64,000 nucleotides of DNA from Clostridium paraputrificum (lineage in GTDB: Bacteria; Bacillota; Clostridia; Clostridiales; Clostridiaceae), in assembly GCF_900447045.1 (NCBI RefSeq), contig NZ_UAWH01000014.1:742501-806500 (forward strand). The letters are read 5' to 3'. How positions within the stretch are numbered: position 1 is the stretch's first letter; the number at the start of each line of letters is the position of its first letter. Below, one piece after another: positions 28,529-39,044 of this stretch. The translations under genes were made by a program, and so were the position numbers. Under the pieces are notes generated by a model. The model did no database searches. It had not been told where the DNA came from and saw only the letters and a program-made list of their open reading frames with translations.

Positions 28529-28927
28529 GTGAATAAAGAGTTAATATTAAAAGCTATAGAAGCAAGAGAGAATGCATACTGTCCATATTCTAATTTTAAG
28601 GTGGGAGCAGCAGCTTTATTTGAAGATGGAAATATATATGTAGGATGCAATGTTGAAAATGCATCTTTTGGAGCAACTAACTGTGCTGAAAGAACAGCTA
28701 TATTTAGTGGGGTTGCAAATGGAAATAGAAAGTTAAAAGAATTAGCATTAATAGGAGATGTTAAAGCATTTACATATCCTTGTGGAATCTGTAGGCAAGT
28801 AATATCTGAGTTTGCAGAAAGTGGAGATATGAAAATCTATATAATAAAAAATGAAAATGAAGTTTTAGAAACAACTTTAGATGAAGTTATGCCAGGTACT
28901 TTTACTAAGAAGGACTTGGAGAAATAG
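28529..28927 (+). CDS. cdd: Cytidine deaminase
   Basis: A 132-residue tetrameric-type cytidine deaminase for pyrimidine salvage. Zinc and catalytic motifs: NCAERTAIF (Cys ligand plus proton-shuttle Glu) and PCGICRQV (two Cys ligands). The N-terminus [12 protein letters not shown] is typical. The longer frame from 28508 runs through the ribosome site GGAGGA; GTG at 28529 lies 6 nt after it. Confidence 0.96.
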   Translation: MNKELILKAIEARENAYCPYSNFKVGAAALFEDGNIYVGCNVENASFGATNCAERTAIFSGVANGNRKLKELALIGDVKAFTYPCGICRQVISEFAESGDMKIYIIKNENEVLETTLDEVMPGTFTKKDLEK

Positions 28928-28935
28928 GAGGAAGA

Positions 28936-29826
28936 ATGTTTAAATCAGGATTTGTAACTATTGTTGGGAGACCCAATGTTGGAAAGTCAACTTTAATGAA
29001 TTATTTAATGGGGGAAAAGTTATCAATAGTTTCTAATAAACCACAAACAACAAGAAATAATATTCAAACTATATTAACAACTAAGGAGTATCAAATTGTA
29101 TTCGTTGATACACCAGGAATACATAAGCCTAAGCATAAGTTAGGTGAGTATATGGTAAATTCAGCAAAAGATTCAATGAAGGATGTAGATTTAGTACTAT
29201 TTTTAACTAATCCTGATGATGAAATAGGTAGAGGGGATAAGTTTATACTAGAGTCTCTAAAAAATAGTAAAGCACCTGTTTTTCTTGTGTTAAATAAGGT
29301 TGATGAATCTACTCAAGATAGAGTGGCTAAATCACTGATGGATTTATCAAATGAATTTAACTTTAAAGAGATAATACCTATATCAGCTCTTAAGGGAAAA
29401 AATGTTGATACATTATTAGAGCTTATGGTTAATGAATTGCCAGAAGGCCCTATGTATTATCCAGAGGATATGATAACAGATGTTCAAGAAAGATTCGTAG
29501 TATCTGAAATTGTAAGAGAAAAAGCTTTAAGATGTTTAAGAGATGAAGTTCCTCATGGGATAGCTGTAGATGTTATTCAAATGAAACAAAGTGAAAATGG
29601 TACTTATCATATAGAAGTGGACTTAATATGTGAAAAGGACTCTCACAAAGGGATAATAATAGGAAAAAACGGTCAGTCCTTAAAGAGAATTGGAGAGACG
29701 GCTAGATATGAGTTAGAAAGGTTCTTGCATACAAAGGTAAATATAAAAATATGGGTTAAAGTAAGAAAAGAATGGAGAGACAATCAAAACTTATTAAAGG
29801 AATTAGGATATAAAAAAGTAAAATAG
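28936..29826 (+). CDS. era: GTPase Era
   Basis: Era binds 16S rRNA in 30S assembly. G motifs: GRPNVGKST (residues 9-17), [10 protein letters not shown] and NKVD, followed by a C-terminal KH RNA-binding domain with [15 protein letters not shown]. Length 296 is standard. The ribosome site AGGAGGAAGA follows the cdd stop closely. Confidence 0.98.
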   Translation: MFKSGFVTIVGRPNVGKSTLMNYLMGEKLSIVSNKPQTTRNNIQTILTTKEYQIVFVDTPGIHKPKHKLGEYMVNSAKDSMKDVDLVLFLTNPDDEIGRGDKFILESLKNSKAPVFLVLNKVDESTQDRVAKSLMDLSNEFNFKEIIPISALKGKNVDTLLELMVNELPEGPMYYPEDMITDVQERFVVSEIVREKALRCLRDEVPHGIAVDVIQMKQSENGTYHIEVDLICEKDSHKGIIIGKNGQSLKRIGETARYELERFLHTKVNIKIWVKVRKEWRDNQNLLKELGYKKVK

Positions 29827-29846
29827 ATTATTAGGGGATGGTTATT

Positions 29847-30587
29847 CTGTCACTTGTTAAGTGTAATGGGGTAGTAATAAAGACCCTAGATTATAAAGAA
29901 AATGATAAACTAGTTTGGTTATATACTGATAACTATGGGAAGATTACAACGGTGGCTAGAGGTGCAAAAAAAAGTAAGAATAAACTTTTTTCTGTTACTC
30001 TACCTCTATGTTACTGTGAATATATGGTATTTAGGGGGAAAACACTGTATAATTTACAAGAGGGGAAAATAATCAATTCTTTTCAAGGTTTAATGAATAA
30101 TCTAGATAAATTGACATATTCATCATATATATGTGAGCTAATAGATATTGCTATATTAGAAGGGGAAGTAAATCAACTTCTATTCAAAGAGTTTATAACT
30201 ACTTTATATTTATTAAATACAGATGCTTTAGATTATGAGCTTCTAATAAGAGCTTTTGAATTAAAACTTTTAAAGGCAACTGGGTATGGATTAAATTTAG
30301 AAAGTTGTAGCGTATGTAAGAAGAAAATAGCAGTATCTAATTATATAAGTCTTTCCTATTTTGGAGGGGTTTGTGAAGAGTGTAATAAAGAGCATGGGTT
30401 GTACATATCTAAAGGAGCATATAATGCTCTTAAATATTTATCCAATGTTTCATTAGATAAAGTTTATAGACTAAATCTTACAGATGAAATAAAAAAGGAA
30501 ATGGAAAAGGTGACCACTTTTATTATTTCTTCTAGTTATGCTAAGAAACCTAAAAGTTTAGAGATGTTAAATTATATTAAGGAGTGA
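29847..30587 (+). CDS. recO: DNA repair protein RecO (start codon uncertain)
   Basis: RecO loads RecA on gaps with RecF/RecR. An OB-fold N-terminus (VIKTLDYKENDKLVWLYTDNYGKI), a helical middle and a four-Cys zinc site (CSVCKK and CEECN) are visible. An ATG exists at 29838, but it touches its would-be ribosome site (AGGGG, 29833-29837), and RecO proteins usually start M(S)LVK. The frame after it reads GTT ATT CTG TCA CTT GTT AAG, so CTG 29847 or ATT 29844 may be the true start. About 247-249 residues. Confidence 0.9.
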   Translation: MSLVKCNGVVIKTLDYKENDKLVWLYTDNYGKITTVARGAKKSKNKLFSVTLPLCYCEYMVFRGKTLYNLQEGKIINSFQGLMNNLDKLTYSSYICELIDIAILEGEVNQLLFKEFITTLYLLNTDALDYELLIRAFELKLLKATGYGLNLESCSVCKKKIAVSNYISLSYFGGVCEECNKEHGLYISKGAYNALKYLSNVSLDKVYRLNLTDEIKKEMEKVTTFIISSSYAKKPKSLEMLNYIKE

Positions 30588-30594
30588 GAATAGT

Positions 30595-31212
30595 ATGGAA
30601 ATTTCATTAGAAAAGGTTGATCAAGTAAAAGAGAGAACTGGAAGCACTTATAAAGAAGCAAAAGAAGCTCTGGAAATTTGTGGTGGTGATGTATTAGAAG
30701 CTATAATTTATATAGAAGGTAAAAATGGAAATTCAAATATGAAAAATCCAGAAGATAATACCTACAAAGAAAATAATAGTGAGACAATAGAAGACTTTAA
30801 GGTATGGCTAAAGGAAACTATAAAAAAGGGAAATGTTTCAAGGATTAAAGTGAAAAAGGATGAAACTATATTAGTTGATGTTCCTGTAAATGCAGGTATA
30901 GCAGCAACAGTTATAGCAGTAATAATTCCTCCAATTCTTGCTTTTGGGGTAATTGCAGCAGTAGCAACTAAGTTAACTATAGAAATTACTAAGGTTGATG
31001 GTTCTGTAGAGGTTGTAAATAAATATGTAGCAAAGGCTGCAAATGAAGTTAAAGATAAGGCCTCAGTATTTGCAGACCAAATCAAAAGTAAGATAAAAGA
31101 AGTTAAAGAAGAGGCTTCCGATAATGCTCATTATAAGGAAAATGTATATAAAGATGATGAAACTGTCTATAGTTATACAGTTAATTTTGATGATGAAAAA
31201 GAAGAGAAATAA
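30595..31212 (+). CDS. DUF4342 protein with N-terminal UBA-like domain
   Basis: A 205-residue protein. Residues 1-45 form a UBA/EF-Ts-N-like three-helix module (VDQVKERTGSTYKEAKEALEI). Residues about 65-145 fit DUF4342, with a hydrophobic, possibly membrane-inserted stretch (GIAATVIAVIIPPILAFGVI). The C-terminal 60 residues are charged and helical. Function unknown. The ribosome site AAGGAG overlaps the recO end, so it is in the era-recO transcript. Confidence 0.75.
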   Translation: MEISLEKVDQVKERTGSTYKEAKEALEICGGDVLEAIIYIEGKNGNSNMKNPEDNTYKENNSETIEDFKVWLKETIKKGNVSRIKVKKDETILVDVPVNAGIAATVIAVIIPPILAFGVIAAVATKLTIEITKVDGSVEVVNKYVAKAANEVKDKASVFADQIKSKIKEVKEEASDNAHYKENVYKDDETVYSYTVNFDDEKEEK

Positions 31213-31316
31213 TTAGAAAAATATAGAAAATAAGATATGTTTAAAAAAAATAAGTGATAAATAAGGAATATTAGAACAATTTATGTGATTTTTCTGAAAA
31301 TTAAGTATAGTCAAAC

Positions 31317-31339
31317 TATAATTACGTGGTATAATTATA
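31317..31339 (+). promoter_or_regulatory. Promoter region of the CcpN-like gene with repeated TATAATTA
   Basis: An extended -10 (TGGTATAAT, ending 31335) overlaps the second of two TATAATTA direct repeats 13 bp apart (31317 and 31330). The repeats may be an operator for the downstream regulator; this is only a suggestion. Confidence 0.4.
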
Positions 31340-31403
31340 CTGTAAATAAAAAGTCGGCATAAAAGACTCTATATATTCCTTTGAATCAGAAAGAGGGATT
31401 GTA

Positions 31404-32039
31404 ATGAAGTTGTCAGATAGGCAAGAGGAAATAATCAAGCTTGTAAAAGAAGGACAGCCTATTACAAGTGAAGCTTTAGCTGAGAAGCTAGGAGTTACAA
31501 GAGCAGCATTAAGAGCAGATCTTGCAATTTTAACTATGATAGGAATATTAGACGCTAGACCAAAGGTTGGATATATTTATTCAGATAAGCCTAAGAGTAG
31601 TTTGGTATTAGATTATATAAGTAATATAAAAGCAGGTCAGATTATGTCAAAACCATCTACAGTTAATGAGTCTATGATGGTGTATGATGCAATCGTATAC
31701 CTATTCTTAAATGATATAGGCACGGTATTTGTAGAAAATAATGGATACCTTGTAGGTGCAGTGTCGAGAAAAGACTTTTTAAAGATTGCAATTGGAGGTA
31801 CTGATATACATAAGGTACCTGTAGGGGTAATTATGACAAGAATGCCTAATATTATATGTGGAGCATCAGAAGATAGCGCATATGATATGGCAAAAAAAAT
31901 AATAGAACATGAAATAGACAGCATACCAATAGTTGAAAAGGTTAGAGTAGAGCAGGGTAAAGAACAATACAAAATTATAGGTAAAGTATCAAAAACTAAT
32001 ATTACCAGATTATTCGTTCAAATGGGTAAGGGCGAATAA
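31404..32039 (+). CDS. CcpN-like transcription regulator (HTH plus two CBS domains)
   Basis: A 211-residue regulator: a winged helix (residues 1-60, QPITSEALAEKLGVTRAALRADL) and two CBS domains (about 80-135 and 145-205) that sense adenine nucleotides in this family. Bacillus CcpN represses gluconeogenic genes (gapB, pckA). Here ppdK lies immediately downstream, so control of the PEP-pyruvate interconversion is the likely role. The Bacillus neighbour yqfL, a kinase-type PPDK regulator, is absent. Confidence 0.87.
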   Translation: MKLSDRQEEIIKLVKEGQPITSEALAEKLGVTRAALRADLAILTMIGILDARPKVGYIYSDKPKSSLVLDYISNIKAGQIMSKPSTVNESMMVYDAIVYLFLNDIGTVFVENNGYLVGAVSRKDFLKIAIGGTDIHKVPVGVIMTRMPNIICGASEDSAYDMAKKIIEHEIDSIPIVEKVRVEQGKEQYKIIGKVSKTNITRLFVQMGKGE

Positions 32040-32115
32040 ATAAATAAGAAACTACCGGGACGCTTAAGGTTTCGTTAGTATATAGATAAATTGTATTGAA
32101 CGGAGGAGTATTGAG

Positions 32116-34743
32116 ATGGAGAAAAAGTACGTTTACCTTTTTAGTGAAGGAAATGCATCAATGAAGAACTTACTAGGGGGTAAGGGAGCTAATTTAGCAG
32201 AAATGACTACACTAGGAATTCCAGTTCCAACAGGATTTACTGTTACAACAGAGGCTTGTAACAAATATTATGAAGATGGAAAGACTATTTCATCAGAGGT
32301 AATGGAACAAATTTATGCAAGTATTAAGGAATTAGAGAAGGTAGCCGGAAAAGAATTCGGTAGCGAAGAAGACCCGCTATTAGTATCAGTTAGATCTGGT
32401 GCAAGAGTATCTATGCCAGGTATGATGGATACAATATTAAACTTAGGATTAAATGATTCAGCTGTAGAGGTTGTAGCTAATAAGACTAATAATCCAAGAT
32501 TTGCTTATGATTCATACAGAAGATTTATTCAAATGTTCTCTGATGTTGTTATGGGTATTGAAAAGAGACTATTTGAAGATAAGTTAGACGCTATGAAGGA
32601 AGCAAGAGGGGTAAAATTAGATACAGATTTAAATGCAGATGATTTAAAGGAGTTAGTTGCTCAATTTAAAGAGTTATATAAGAAAGAAAAGGGAGAAGAG
32701 TTCCCACAAGATCCAAAGGTTCAATTAATTGAGTCAATTACTGCTGTATTTAGATCATGGGACAATCCAAGAGCTATAGTATATAGAAGATTAAATGATA
32801 TACCTGGTGATTGGGGAACAGCAGTTAACGTTCAACAAATGGTATTTGGTAATAAAGGAGAAACTTCAGGAACAGGTGTTATATTCTCAAGAAACCCTGC
32901 TACTGGTGAAAATAAAATATATGGTGAGTACTTAATGAATGCACAAGGTGAAGACGTTGTTGCAGGAATTAGAACACCTCAACCAATATCTCAATTAGAA
33001 GAGCAAGATCCAGTGATTTATAAGCAATTAACAGATATAATTGCTACACTAGAAGCTCATTATAAAGATATGCAAGACATGGAAATAACTATTGAAGAAG
33101 GAAAGTTATATTTTTTACAAACTAGAAATGGTAAGAGAACAGCTCAAGCTGCTTTAAAGATAGCTGTTGATTTAGTTGAGGATGGTACTTTAACTAAGGA
33201 AGAAGCTATATTAAAGGTTGAGCCAAAACAATTAGATACATTACTTCACCCAGCATTTGATGTTGAAGAGTTGAAGAAGGCAAATGTAGTTGCTAAAGGA
33301 CTTCCAGCTTCTCCAGGAGCAGCTTGTGGTAAGATAGCATTTACTGCAGACGAATCTAAGGAAAGAGCTGAAAAGGGAGAAAAGGTTGTTTTAGTTAGAC
33401 TTGAAACTTCTCCAGAAGATATTGAAGGTATGATTGCTGCAGAAGGTATATTAACAGTAAGGGGTGGTATGACTTCTCATGCTGCAGTTGTTGCTAGAGG
33501 TATGGGAACTTGCTGTGTAGCAGGATGTGGAGAAATTAAAGTTGATGAAAAAGCTAAGACTGTTACAATAGAAGATAAGACTTACGGAGTAGATGATTAT
33601 ATTTCAATAGATGGTTCTACTGGTAATATCTATGCTGAAGCTGTTAAGACTGTTTCACCTGAAATAACTGGACATTTTGCTACATTTATGGGATGGGCAG
33701 ATGAAATTAGAAAGTTAAAGGTTAGAACTAATGCAGATACTCCAAGAGATACTATACAAGCTGTTGAATTTGGAGCAGAAGGTATTGGATTATGTAGAAC
33801 AGAGCATATGTTCTTCGCTGAAGATAGAATTATGGCTGTTAGAGAAATGATAGTTGCAAAGAACGAAGAACAAAGAAGAAAGGCATTAGATAAGATTCTT
33901 CCAATGCAAAGACAAGATTTCACAGAAATCTATGAAGCATTAGAAGGAATGCCAGCAACAATTAGATTCTTAGATCCACCACTACATGAATTCGTTCCTC
34001 ACAGTGATGAAGAAATTGCTGAATTAGCAAAGGAAATGGGATTAACTTTTGAAGAGTTAAAGGCTACTGTTGAAGATTTACACGAATTCAACCCAATGAT
34101 GGGGCATAGAGGATGTAGATTAGCAGTATCTTATCCTGAAATTGCTGAAATGCAAACAAGAGCTGTAATTGAAGCAGCTTTGGATGTTAAGGCAAAGAAA
34201 GGTTATGATATAGTTCCAGAAATAATGATTCCATTGGTTGGAGAAATTAAGGAATTAAAATATGTTAAGGATGTAGTTGTTAAGACTGCAGAAGCTGTTA
34301 TGGAGGAAAGAGGAACTAAGATAGAATACCATGTTGGTACAATGATAGAAATTCCAAGAGCAGCTTTAACAGCTGATGAAATAGCTAAGGAAGCAGATTT
34401 CTTCTCATTTGGTACAAATGATTTAACTCAAATGACATTTGGATTCTCAAGAGATGATGCTGCTAAGTTCTTAGGTTCTTACTATGATAAGAAAATCTAT
34501 GAACAAGATCCATTTGCTAAGTTAGACCAAACAGGTGTAGGTCAATTAGTTAAGATAGCTGCTGAAAAGGGTAGAGCAACAAGACCTGATATTAAGCTTG
34601 GAATTTGCGGAGAACATGGTGGAGATCCATCATCAGTAGAATTCTGCCATAATGTTGGATTAAACTATGTTTCATGTTCACCATTTAGGGTACCATTAGC
34701 TAGATTAGCTGCAGCTCAAGCACAAGTTAAAAATCCAAGATAA
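32116..34743 (+). CDS. ppdK: Pyruvate, phosphate dikinase
   Basis: PPDK interconverts PEP, AMP and PPi with pyruvate, ATP and Pi, giving clostridia a PPi-linked glycolytic or gluconeogenic step. The ATP-grasp domain (VYLFSEGNASMKNLLGGKGANLAEM), the phosphohistidine domain (GGMTSHAAVVARGMG, catalytic His) and the PEP-binding barrel with GICGEHGGDPSS (catalytic Cys) are in order. Length 875 is standard. The ribosome site CGGAGGAG precedes ATG. Confidence 0.98.
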   Translation: MEKKYVYLFSEGNASMKNLLGGKGANLAEMTTLGIPVPTGFTVTTEACNKYYEDGKTISSEVMEQIYASIKELEKVAGKEFGSEEDPLLVSVRSGARVSMPGMMDTILNLGLNDSAVEVVANKTNNPRFAYDSYRRFIQMFSDVVMGIEKRLFEDKLDAMKEARGVKLDTDLNADDLKELVAQFKELYKKEKGEEFPQDPKVQLIESITAVFRSWDNPRAIVYRRLNDIPGDWGTAVNVQQMVFGNKGETSGTGVIFSRNPATGENKIYGEYLMNAQGEDVVAGIRTPQPISQLEEQDPVIYKQLTDIIATLEAHYKDMQDMEITIEEGKLYFLQTRNGKRTAQAALKIAVDLVEDGTLTKEEAILKVEPKQLDTLLHPAFDVEELKKANVVAKGLPASPGAACGKIAFTADESKERAEKGEKVVLVRLETSPEDIEGMIAAEGILTVRGGMTSHAAVVARGMGTCCVAGCGEIKVDEKAKTVTIEDKTYGVDDYISIDGSTGNIYAEAVKTVSPEITGHFATFMGWADEIRKLKVRTNADTPRDTIQAVEFGAEGIGLCRTEHMFFAEDRIMAVREMIVAKNEEQRRKALDKILPMQRQDFTEIYEALEGMPATIRFLDPPLHEFVPHSDEEIAELAKEMGLTFEELKATVEDLHEFNPMMGHRGCRLAVSYPEIAEMQTRAVIEAALDVKAKKGYDIVPEIMIPLVGEIKELKYVKDVVVKTAEAVMEERGTKIEYHVGTMIEIPRAALTADEIAKEADFFSFGTNDLTQMTFGFSRDDAAKFLGSYYDKKIYEQDPFAKLDQTGVGQLVKIAAEKGRATRPDIKLGICGEHGGDPSSVEFCHNVGLNYVSCSPFRVPLARLAAAQAQVKNPR

Positions 34744-34758
34744 TAAGTGTTAAAAATA

Positions 34759-34790
34759 TAAGAGGATGATTTAATCATCCTCTTATTTAT
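34759..34790. terminator. Bidirectional terminator between ppdK and the cotS-like gene
   Basis: TAAGAGGATGAT / ATCATCCTCTTA around a TTA loop, T-rich on the plus side (TTTATTTA), A-rich on the other. It serves two convergent genes. Confidence 0.85.
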
Positions 34791-34798
34791 TTAGTGAA

Positions 34799-35872
34799 TT
34801 ATATTAATTTATCTGCATTCCAATCTGCTTCTTGCATTTTGTTTATAATAGACATGGTGAATTCAAGATGATGATCAATTTTAGAATTTGCTTTAAGTAA
34901 TAATGTGAAGAATGAATTTTTATTACATTTCTTTATATTTTTATAATAATCTCTAGAAATTTTCCAGTACTTTTGTGGAAAACATATATATGAAACAATA
35001 TACTTTAAATCAGATGGAGATAGGTGATTATTAGAATTATAAGCCTTTATAATAGAAGTTGCTAGCTCTAAATCCCATTTTGTATTATCTCTTTTTAAGA
35101 GTCTTCTTAAAAAGTATGATAAATCATGAGCACAATAATCATACTTGCATTTATCAAAATCAATAATCCAAGTAGAATCATCTTCTTCAAATATGATATT
35201 CTTATTAACATAATCACCATGACATAATGATTTACTTAGTTCTTTTTCGTCTATTAAAGATGAAACTTCTAAGGAGAGTTTTGCAAGCTCTAAATTTTTA
35301 TCAAACTTTTCTAAGAACTCCCTAGAAAATTTATCTTTACATTGAAAGGCTAAATTAGATGTTTGTAATAATTGTTCAAAATGTTTAGAGGTAGATACAT
35401 AAATGTTATCAAATCCTACCCTGTTAGCACTTCCCTTGATTGGTATAAAGTTAAATGATGATTTGTGTATTTCAGCAAGTTTAACAGCTGAAGAAATAAC
35501 ATGATTCAAATTATCAAAGTCACATTTCACACCATTAATCCAAGGAGTTAGGATAAATAGCATATCATCATATTTTACATATCTTCCCTTATTAATTGTA
35601 GGTAAAAGATTAGGAACATTAATGTTATGCCTATGTAACCATTCTAAAGCTGAATATACATAAAGTAGCTCGTCTTCTGCAAAGTATACTTTCTTTAAGC
35701 AATAACTACCATGCTTTCCGTCTACTTTATAAACTGCTCTTTGCTTTTCTGTATCTTTAAACTTTACCATATTTACATCAGCATATTTAAGATCATAATA
35801 TGGAAGTATATTTTGAGCTATATTATTATTTGAAAAAATAGATTCATCTAAGTTGGTTGCAAAATCACTCAT
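34799..35872 (-). CDS. CotS-family spore coat protein (kinase-like fold)
   Basis: A 357-residue protein of the CotS/YtaA/YutH group, relatives of aminoglycoside/choline kinases found in the spore coat. Kinase-fold motifs are visible: LCHGDYVNKNIIFEE (catalytic-loop-like HGD.xxxN) and STWIIDFDKCKYD (metal-binding DFD). The C-terminal FPQKYWKISRDYY is a CotS family feature. Phosphotransfer activity has not been shown for the group in general. Single gene, minus strand, convergent with ppdK. Mother-cell expression is expected, but I found no clear sigma-K promoter. Confidence 0.85.
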   Translation of the reverse strand: MSDFATNLDESIFSNNNIAQNILPYYDLKYADVNMVKFKDTEKQRAVYKVDGKHGSYCLKKVYFAEDELLYVYSALEWLHRHNINVPNLLPTINKGRYVKYDDMLFILTPWINGVKCDFDNLNHVISSAVKLAEIHKSSFNFIPIKGSANRVGFDNIYVSTSKHFEQLLQTSNLAFQCKDKFSREFLEKFDKNLELAKLSLEVSSLIDEKELSKSLCHGDYVNKNIIFEEDDSTWIIDFDKCKYDYCAHDLSYFLRRLLKRDNTKWDLELATSIIKAYNSNNHLSPSDLKYIVSYICFPQKYWKISRDYYKNIKKCNKNSFFTLLLKANSKIDHHLEFTMSIINKMQEADWNADKLI

Positions 35873-36060
35873 TAAGACACTCCTTTAAAAATTACTCATT
35901 ATTATCATATTAATTGGATTTTATAAATATACTAATGATATTTTTTTAAAAATATAAAAAATACTGGATATTATAAAAACTTATAAGAAATAATATTTAC
36001 AGGTAATAAATAAAGGATTTAAGAGATAAATATAGAATGATATATAGGAGGTGATTTTAT

Positions 36061-37095
36061 ATGGACATAAGGGAAAAAATCGAGACTTTTGAAAGGTTGA
36101 CATTTATTGAAAAAGCAACTTTTTCTGATAAGTCCTTGGGTCGTGAAAAAGATGAGAGTGAGGATGTTGTTAGAACTTGTTTTATGGTGGATCGTGATAG
36201 AATTATTCATTGTAAATCATTTAGACGTTTGAAGCATAAGACTCAAGTTTATATAAAAACCTTCGGAGATCATTATAGAACAAGATTGACCCATACATTA
36301 GAGGTTGCTCAGATTGCTAGAACTATAGGGGCTGGAATTAGATTGAATGAAACCTTAATAGAAGCAATTGCATTAGGGCATGATTTAGGGCACGTAGCAT
36401 TTGCCCATAATGGGGAAGAAGTTTTAAATGAGTTTTTGCCAAATGGATTTAGACACAATGAACAAAGTGTAAGAGTAGTAACAAAGTTAGAGAATGAAGG
36501 TAAGGGGGTAAACCTTACTAAAGAGGTTATAGATGGTATACTGCATCATAGTGGCTTAAGAAGTGCATCTGATGATAAAGGAGCATCAACCTTAGAGGGA
36601 AGAGTTGTTCAGGTAAGTGATAAGATAGCATATATAAATCATGACATAGATGACTCTATAAGAGCAGGTTTGTTGTCGGAAAATGATATTCCAAAAGAAT
36701 TACTTAATACTCTTGGTAAAACTCATTCTGAAAGAATTGAAACATTGGTGTTAGATTTTATTAATACATCAAATAAGAATTTGGAAAAAGGAGTTAACTC
36801 AGTTGGGTTAAGTAAAGAAATTGAAGAAGCTATGAGAGAGCTTAGGGCATTTATGTTTAAGAATATATATTTATCTGAGGAACTTAAAGAAGAACGAAAT
36901 AAGGCGAAGTTTATACTAAATGAATTAATAAATCATTATATGGAACATATAGAAGAAATGCCGGAGATGTATAGAAATATTGCAGAATGTGAGGGAGCTA
37001 AAAGAGGGGTGGCAGATTATATTGCTGGGATGAGTGATGATTATTGTCTTAGTCAGTTTAATAAAATATTTGTCCCTAAACTGGTAATATATTAA
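36061..37095 (+). CDS. dgt: dNTP triphosphohydrolase (dGTPase-like HD protein)
   Basis: A 344-residue HD-domain protein of the deoxyguanosinetriphosphate triphosphohydrolase-like family. Metal motifs: [12 protein letters not shown] (His), [14 protein letters not shown] (HD pair) and later [13 protein letters not shown]. The opening [20 protein letters not shown] segment is family-typical. It hydrolyses dNTPs to nucleoside and triphosphate. dgt-dnaG-rpoD is the common clostridial order. The ribosome site AGGAGGTGA lies 7 nt before ATG. Confidence 0.93.
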   Translation: MDIREKIETFERLTFIEKATFSDKSLGREKDESEDVVRTCFMVDRDRIIHCKSFRRLKHKTQVYIKTFGDHYRTRLTHTLEVAQIARTIGAGIRLNETLIEAIALGHDLGHVAFAHNGEEVLNEFLPNGFRHNEQSVRVVTKLENEGKGVNLTKEVIDGILHHSGLRSASDDKGASTLEGRVVQVSDKIAYINHDIDDSIRAGLLSENDIPKELLNTLGKTHSERIETLVLDFINTSNKNLEKGVNSVGLSKEIEEAMRELRAFMFKNIYLSEELKEERNKAKFILNELINHYMEHIEEMPEMYRNIAECEGAKRGVADYIAGMSDDYCLSQFNKIFVPKLVIY

Positions 37096-37240
37096 AGCTA
37101 AGTATATTTTTTAAGATTTAAGGAAAGATAAGTAAGTCAAAAAGTTAGAAAATAATTTTAAAATCAGAAGGAATAGTAAGCAATGTGTCGAATAATATAT
37201 AAATTGTTGAAAAAAATTTTGTAAGGAGGGGGAAGCTTCC

Positions 37241-39037
37241 TTGCGTATATCAGAGGAATTAATTGAAAGAATCAGACAAGAAAATGACATAGTAGATATA
37301 GTTTCAGAAACCGTTAGGTTAAAGAGGTCAGGACGTAATTATATGGGGCTTTGCCCATTTCACAATGACCATTCTCCATCTTTCTCGGTTTCGCAAGATA
37401 AGCAGATATATAAATGCTTTTCATGTGGAGAGGCAGGAAATGTTTTTACTTTTGTCATGAAACAAAAAAAATTAAACTTTTTAGAAGCAGCAAAGTATTT
37501 GGCCGAAAAGGTAAATATACCTTTAGATTTAGGGGATGGAGAACCTAGTAAGATAACAAAAAAGAAGGAAGTGCTTTACAAAGCAAATATTGAAGCAGGG
37601 AGATTCTTTTTTAAAAACTTATCTCAAGATAAGAAAGCAAAAGAATATTTCTTAAATAGGGGAATAAAAGAATCCACTATAAGAAAATTTGGATTAGGGT
37701 ATTCTAAAGATAGCTGGAATAGCTTGATTTATCATTTAAGGAAAATGGGCTTAAAAGAAGATGCTTTGCAAGAAGCAGGATTAGTTCTTAAAAGCGAAAA
37801 GAAAGGTACCTTTTATGATAGGTTTAGAAATAGAGTTATGTTCCCAGTCTTTGATATAAAAGGAAGGGTAATTGGCTTTGGTGGTAGAGTGTTAGATGAT
37901 TCTAAACCAAAGTATTTAAACTCACCAGAAACTTTAGTTTTCCAAAAGGGTACTAATCTGTATGGATTAAATTTTGCTATTAAAGAAAAGATGGAGGATA
38001 GATACTTCATCATAGTAGAAGGGTATATGGATTGTATTTCACTACATCAATATGGAATTACTAACGTAGTTGCATCACTTGGAACAGCATTGACTACTAA
38101 TCAGGCAAGGTTGTTAAAGAGATATGCAGACAAAGTAATTATTTCATATGATGCTGATGTTGCAGGTCAAACAGCAACACTTAGAGGGTTAGAAATTTTA
38201 AGAAATGCAGGATTTGATGTTAGAGTACTTACAATACCACAGGGTAAGGATCCTGATGAATTTATTAGATCAAATGGGAAAGAGGCTTTTTTAAAATTGA
38301 TTAATTCTGCAACACCATTAATAGGCTATCGTCTAAAAAGGGCAGAAGAGGGAATTGATTTTAAAAATGAACAATCTTTAATTAAATATGGGGAGAGAGT
38401 TACAGAAATACTAGCAGATTTGAATCCAGTTGAAAAGGATGTTTATATAAAAAAGATATCCGAGGACACTGGATTGAAGGAACAATCTCTTTATGATTTG
38501 CTATCTATGGCACAAAACAGAAAAGAAGAGCCTTTTATGAATAAAAAGGAAGAAATTGGAACAAAATTATATGTAGAGCCTGCTTATTTAAAAGCTGAAA
38601 GAAGTCTTATAAAACTTATGTTTAAGGAAGGTTATTATGAAGAAATTGTAAAACAAATTTCTAGTGATGATTTTAATTTAGGGGCTCATAAAAAAATCTT
38701 CTCTTTAATTTCTAAAGGGAAAGAAGAAGGTGCTGAAAATATATTAGCATATGTAGAAAGTGGTTGTGATGATGTGGAATCATCCAAAGAGTTCGTGAAA
38801 ATTAAAGAACTTAGGGTATTAGAAGCTAGTGATGAGAGAAAGCTAATTAGAGATTATATAAATAGGATAAAAACATTTAAATTAACTTCAAAAATTGAAT
38901 GTTTAAAAAAGGAGCAAAAAGACTTGGAACAAAAGGGAAAGATTGAAGAATCAATAAAACTCGCAATAGAGCTCAACAAATTAAATGAGGAGCTTAAGAG
39001 GGAGAAAGGGGTTATTGGTCATGGCGAAAGGAGGTAA
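37241..39037 (+). CDS. dnaG: DNA primase
   Basis: DnaG makes RNA primers at the fork. The N-terminal CHC2 zinc domain ([14 protein letters not shown] then CFSCGEAGN), the TOPRIM catalytic core ([23 protein letters not shown]) and a C-terminal helicase-binding region (about 450-598) are present. TTG at 37241 lies 8 nt after [28 protein letters not shown] is the family N-terminus. Length 598 is normal. First gene of the dnaG-rpoD macromolecular synthesis operon. Confidence 0.97.
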   Translation: MRISEELIERIRQENDIVDIVSETVRLKRSGRNYMGLCPFHNDHSPSFSVSQDKQIYKCFSCGEAGNVFTFVMKQKKLNFLEAAKYLAEKVNIPLDLGDGEPSKITKKKEVLYKANIEAGRFFFKNLSQDKKAKEYFLNRGIKESTIRKFGLGYSKDSWNSLIYHLRKMGLKEDALQEAGLVLKSEKKGTFYDRFRNRVMFPVFDIKGRVIGFGGRVLDDSKPKYLNSPETLVFQKGTNLYGLNFAIKEKMEDRYFIIVEGYMDCISLHQYGITNVVASLGTALTTNQARLLKRYADKVIISYDADVAGQTATLRGLEILRNAGFDVRVLTIPQGKDPDEFIRSNGKEAFLKLINSATPLIGYRLKRAEEGIDFKNEQSLIKYGERVTEILADLNPVEKDVYIKKISEDTGLKEQSLYDLLSMAQNRKEEPFMNKKEEIGTKLYVEPAYLKAERSLIKLMFKEGYYEEIVKQISSDDFNLGAHKKIFSLISKGKEEGAENILAYVESGCDDVESSKEFVKIKELRVLEASDERKLIRDYINRIKTFKLTSKIECLKKEQKDLEQKGKIEESIKLAIELNKLNEELKREKGVIGHGERR

Positions 39038-39044
39038 GAAAGAA

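Noticed and set aside
32040..32115. Possible regulatory hairpin before ppdK (GAAAC...GGTTTC)
   Set aside because: Short stem without terminator features or known riboswitch motifs.
38985..39044. Longer rpoD starting within dnaG
   Set aside because: The perfect AAGGAGGT before ATG 39045 and the position after the dnaG stop favour the shorter form.
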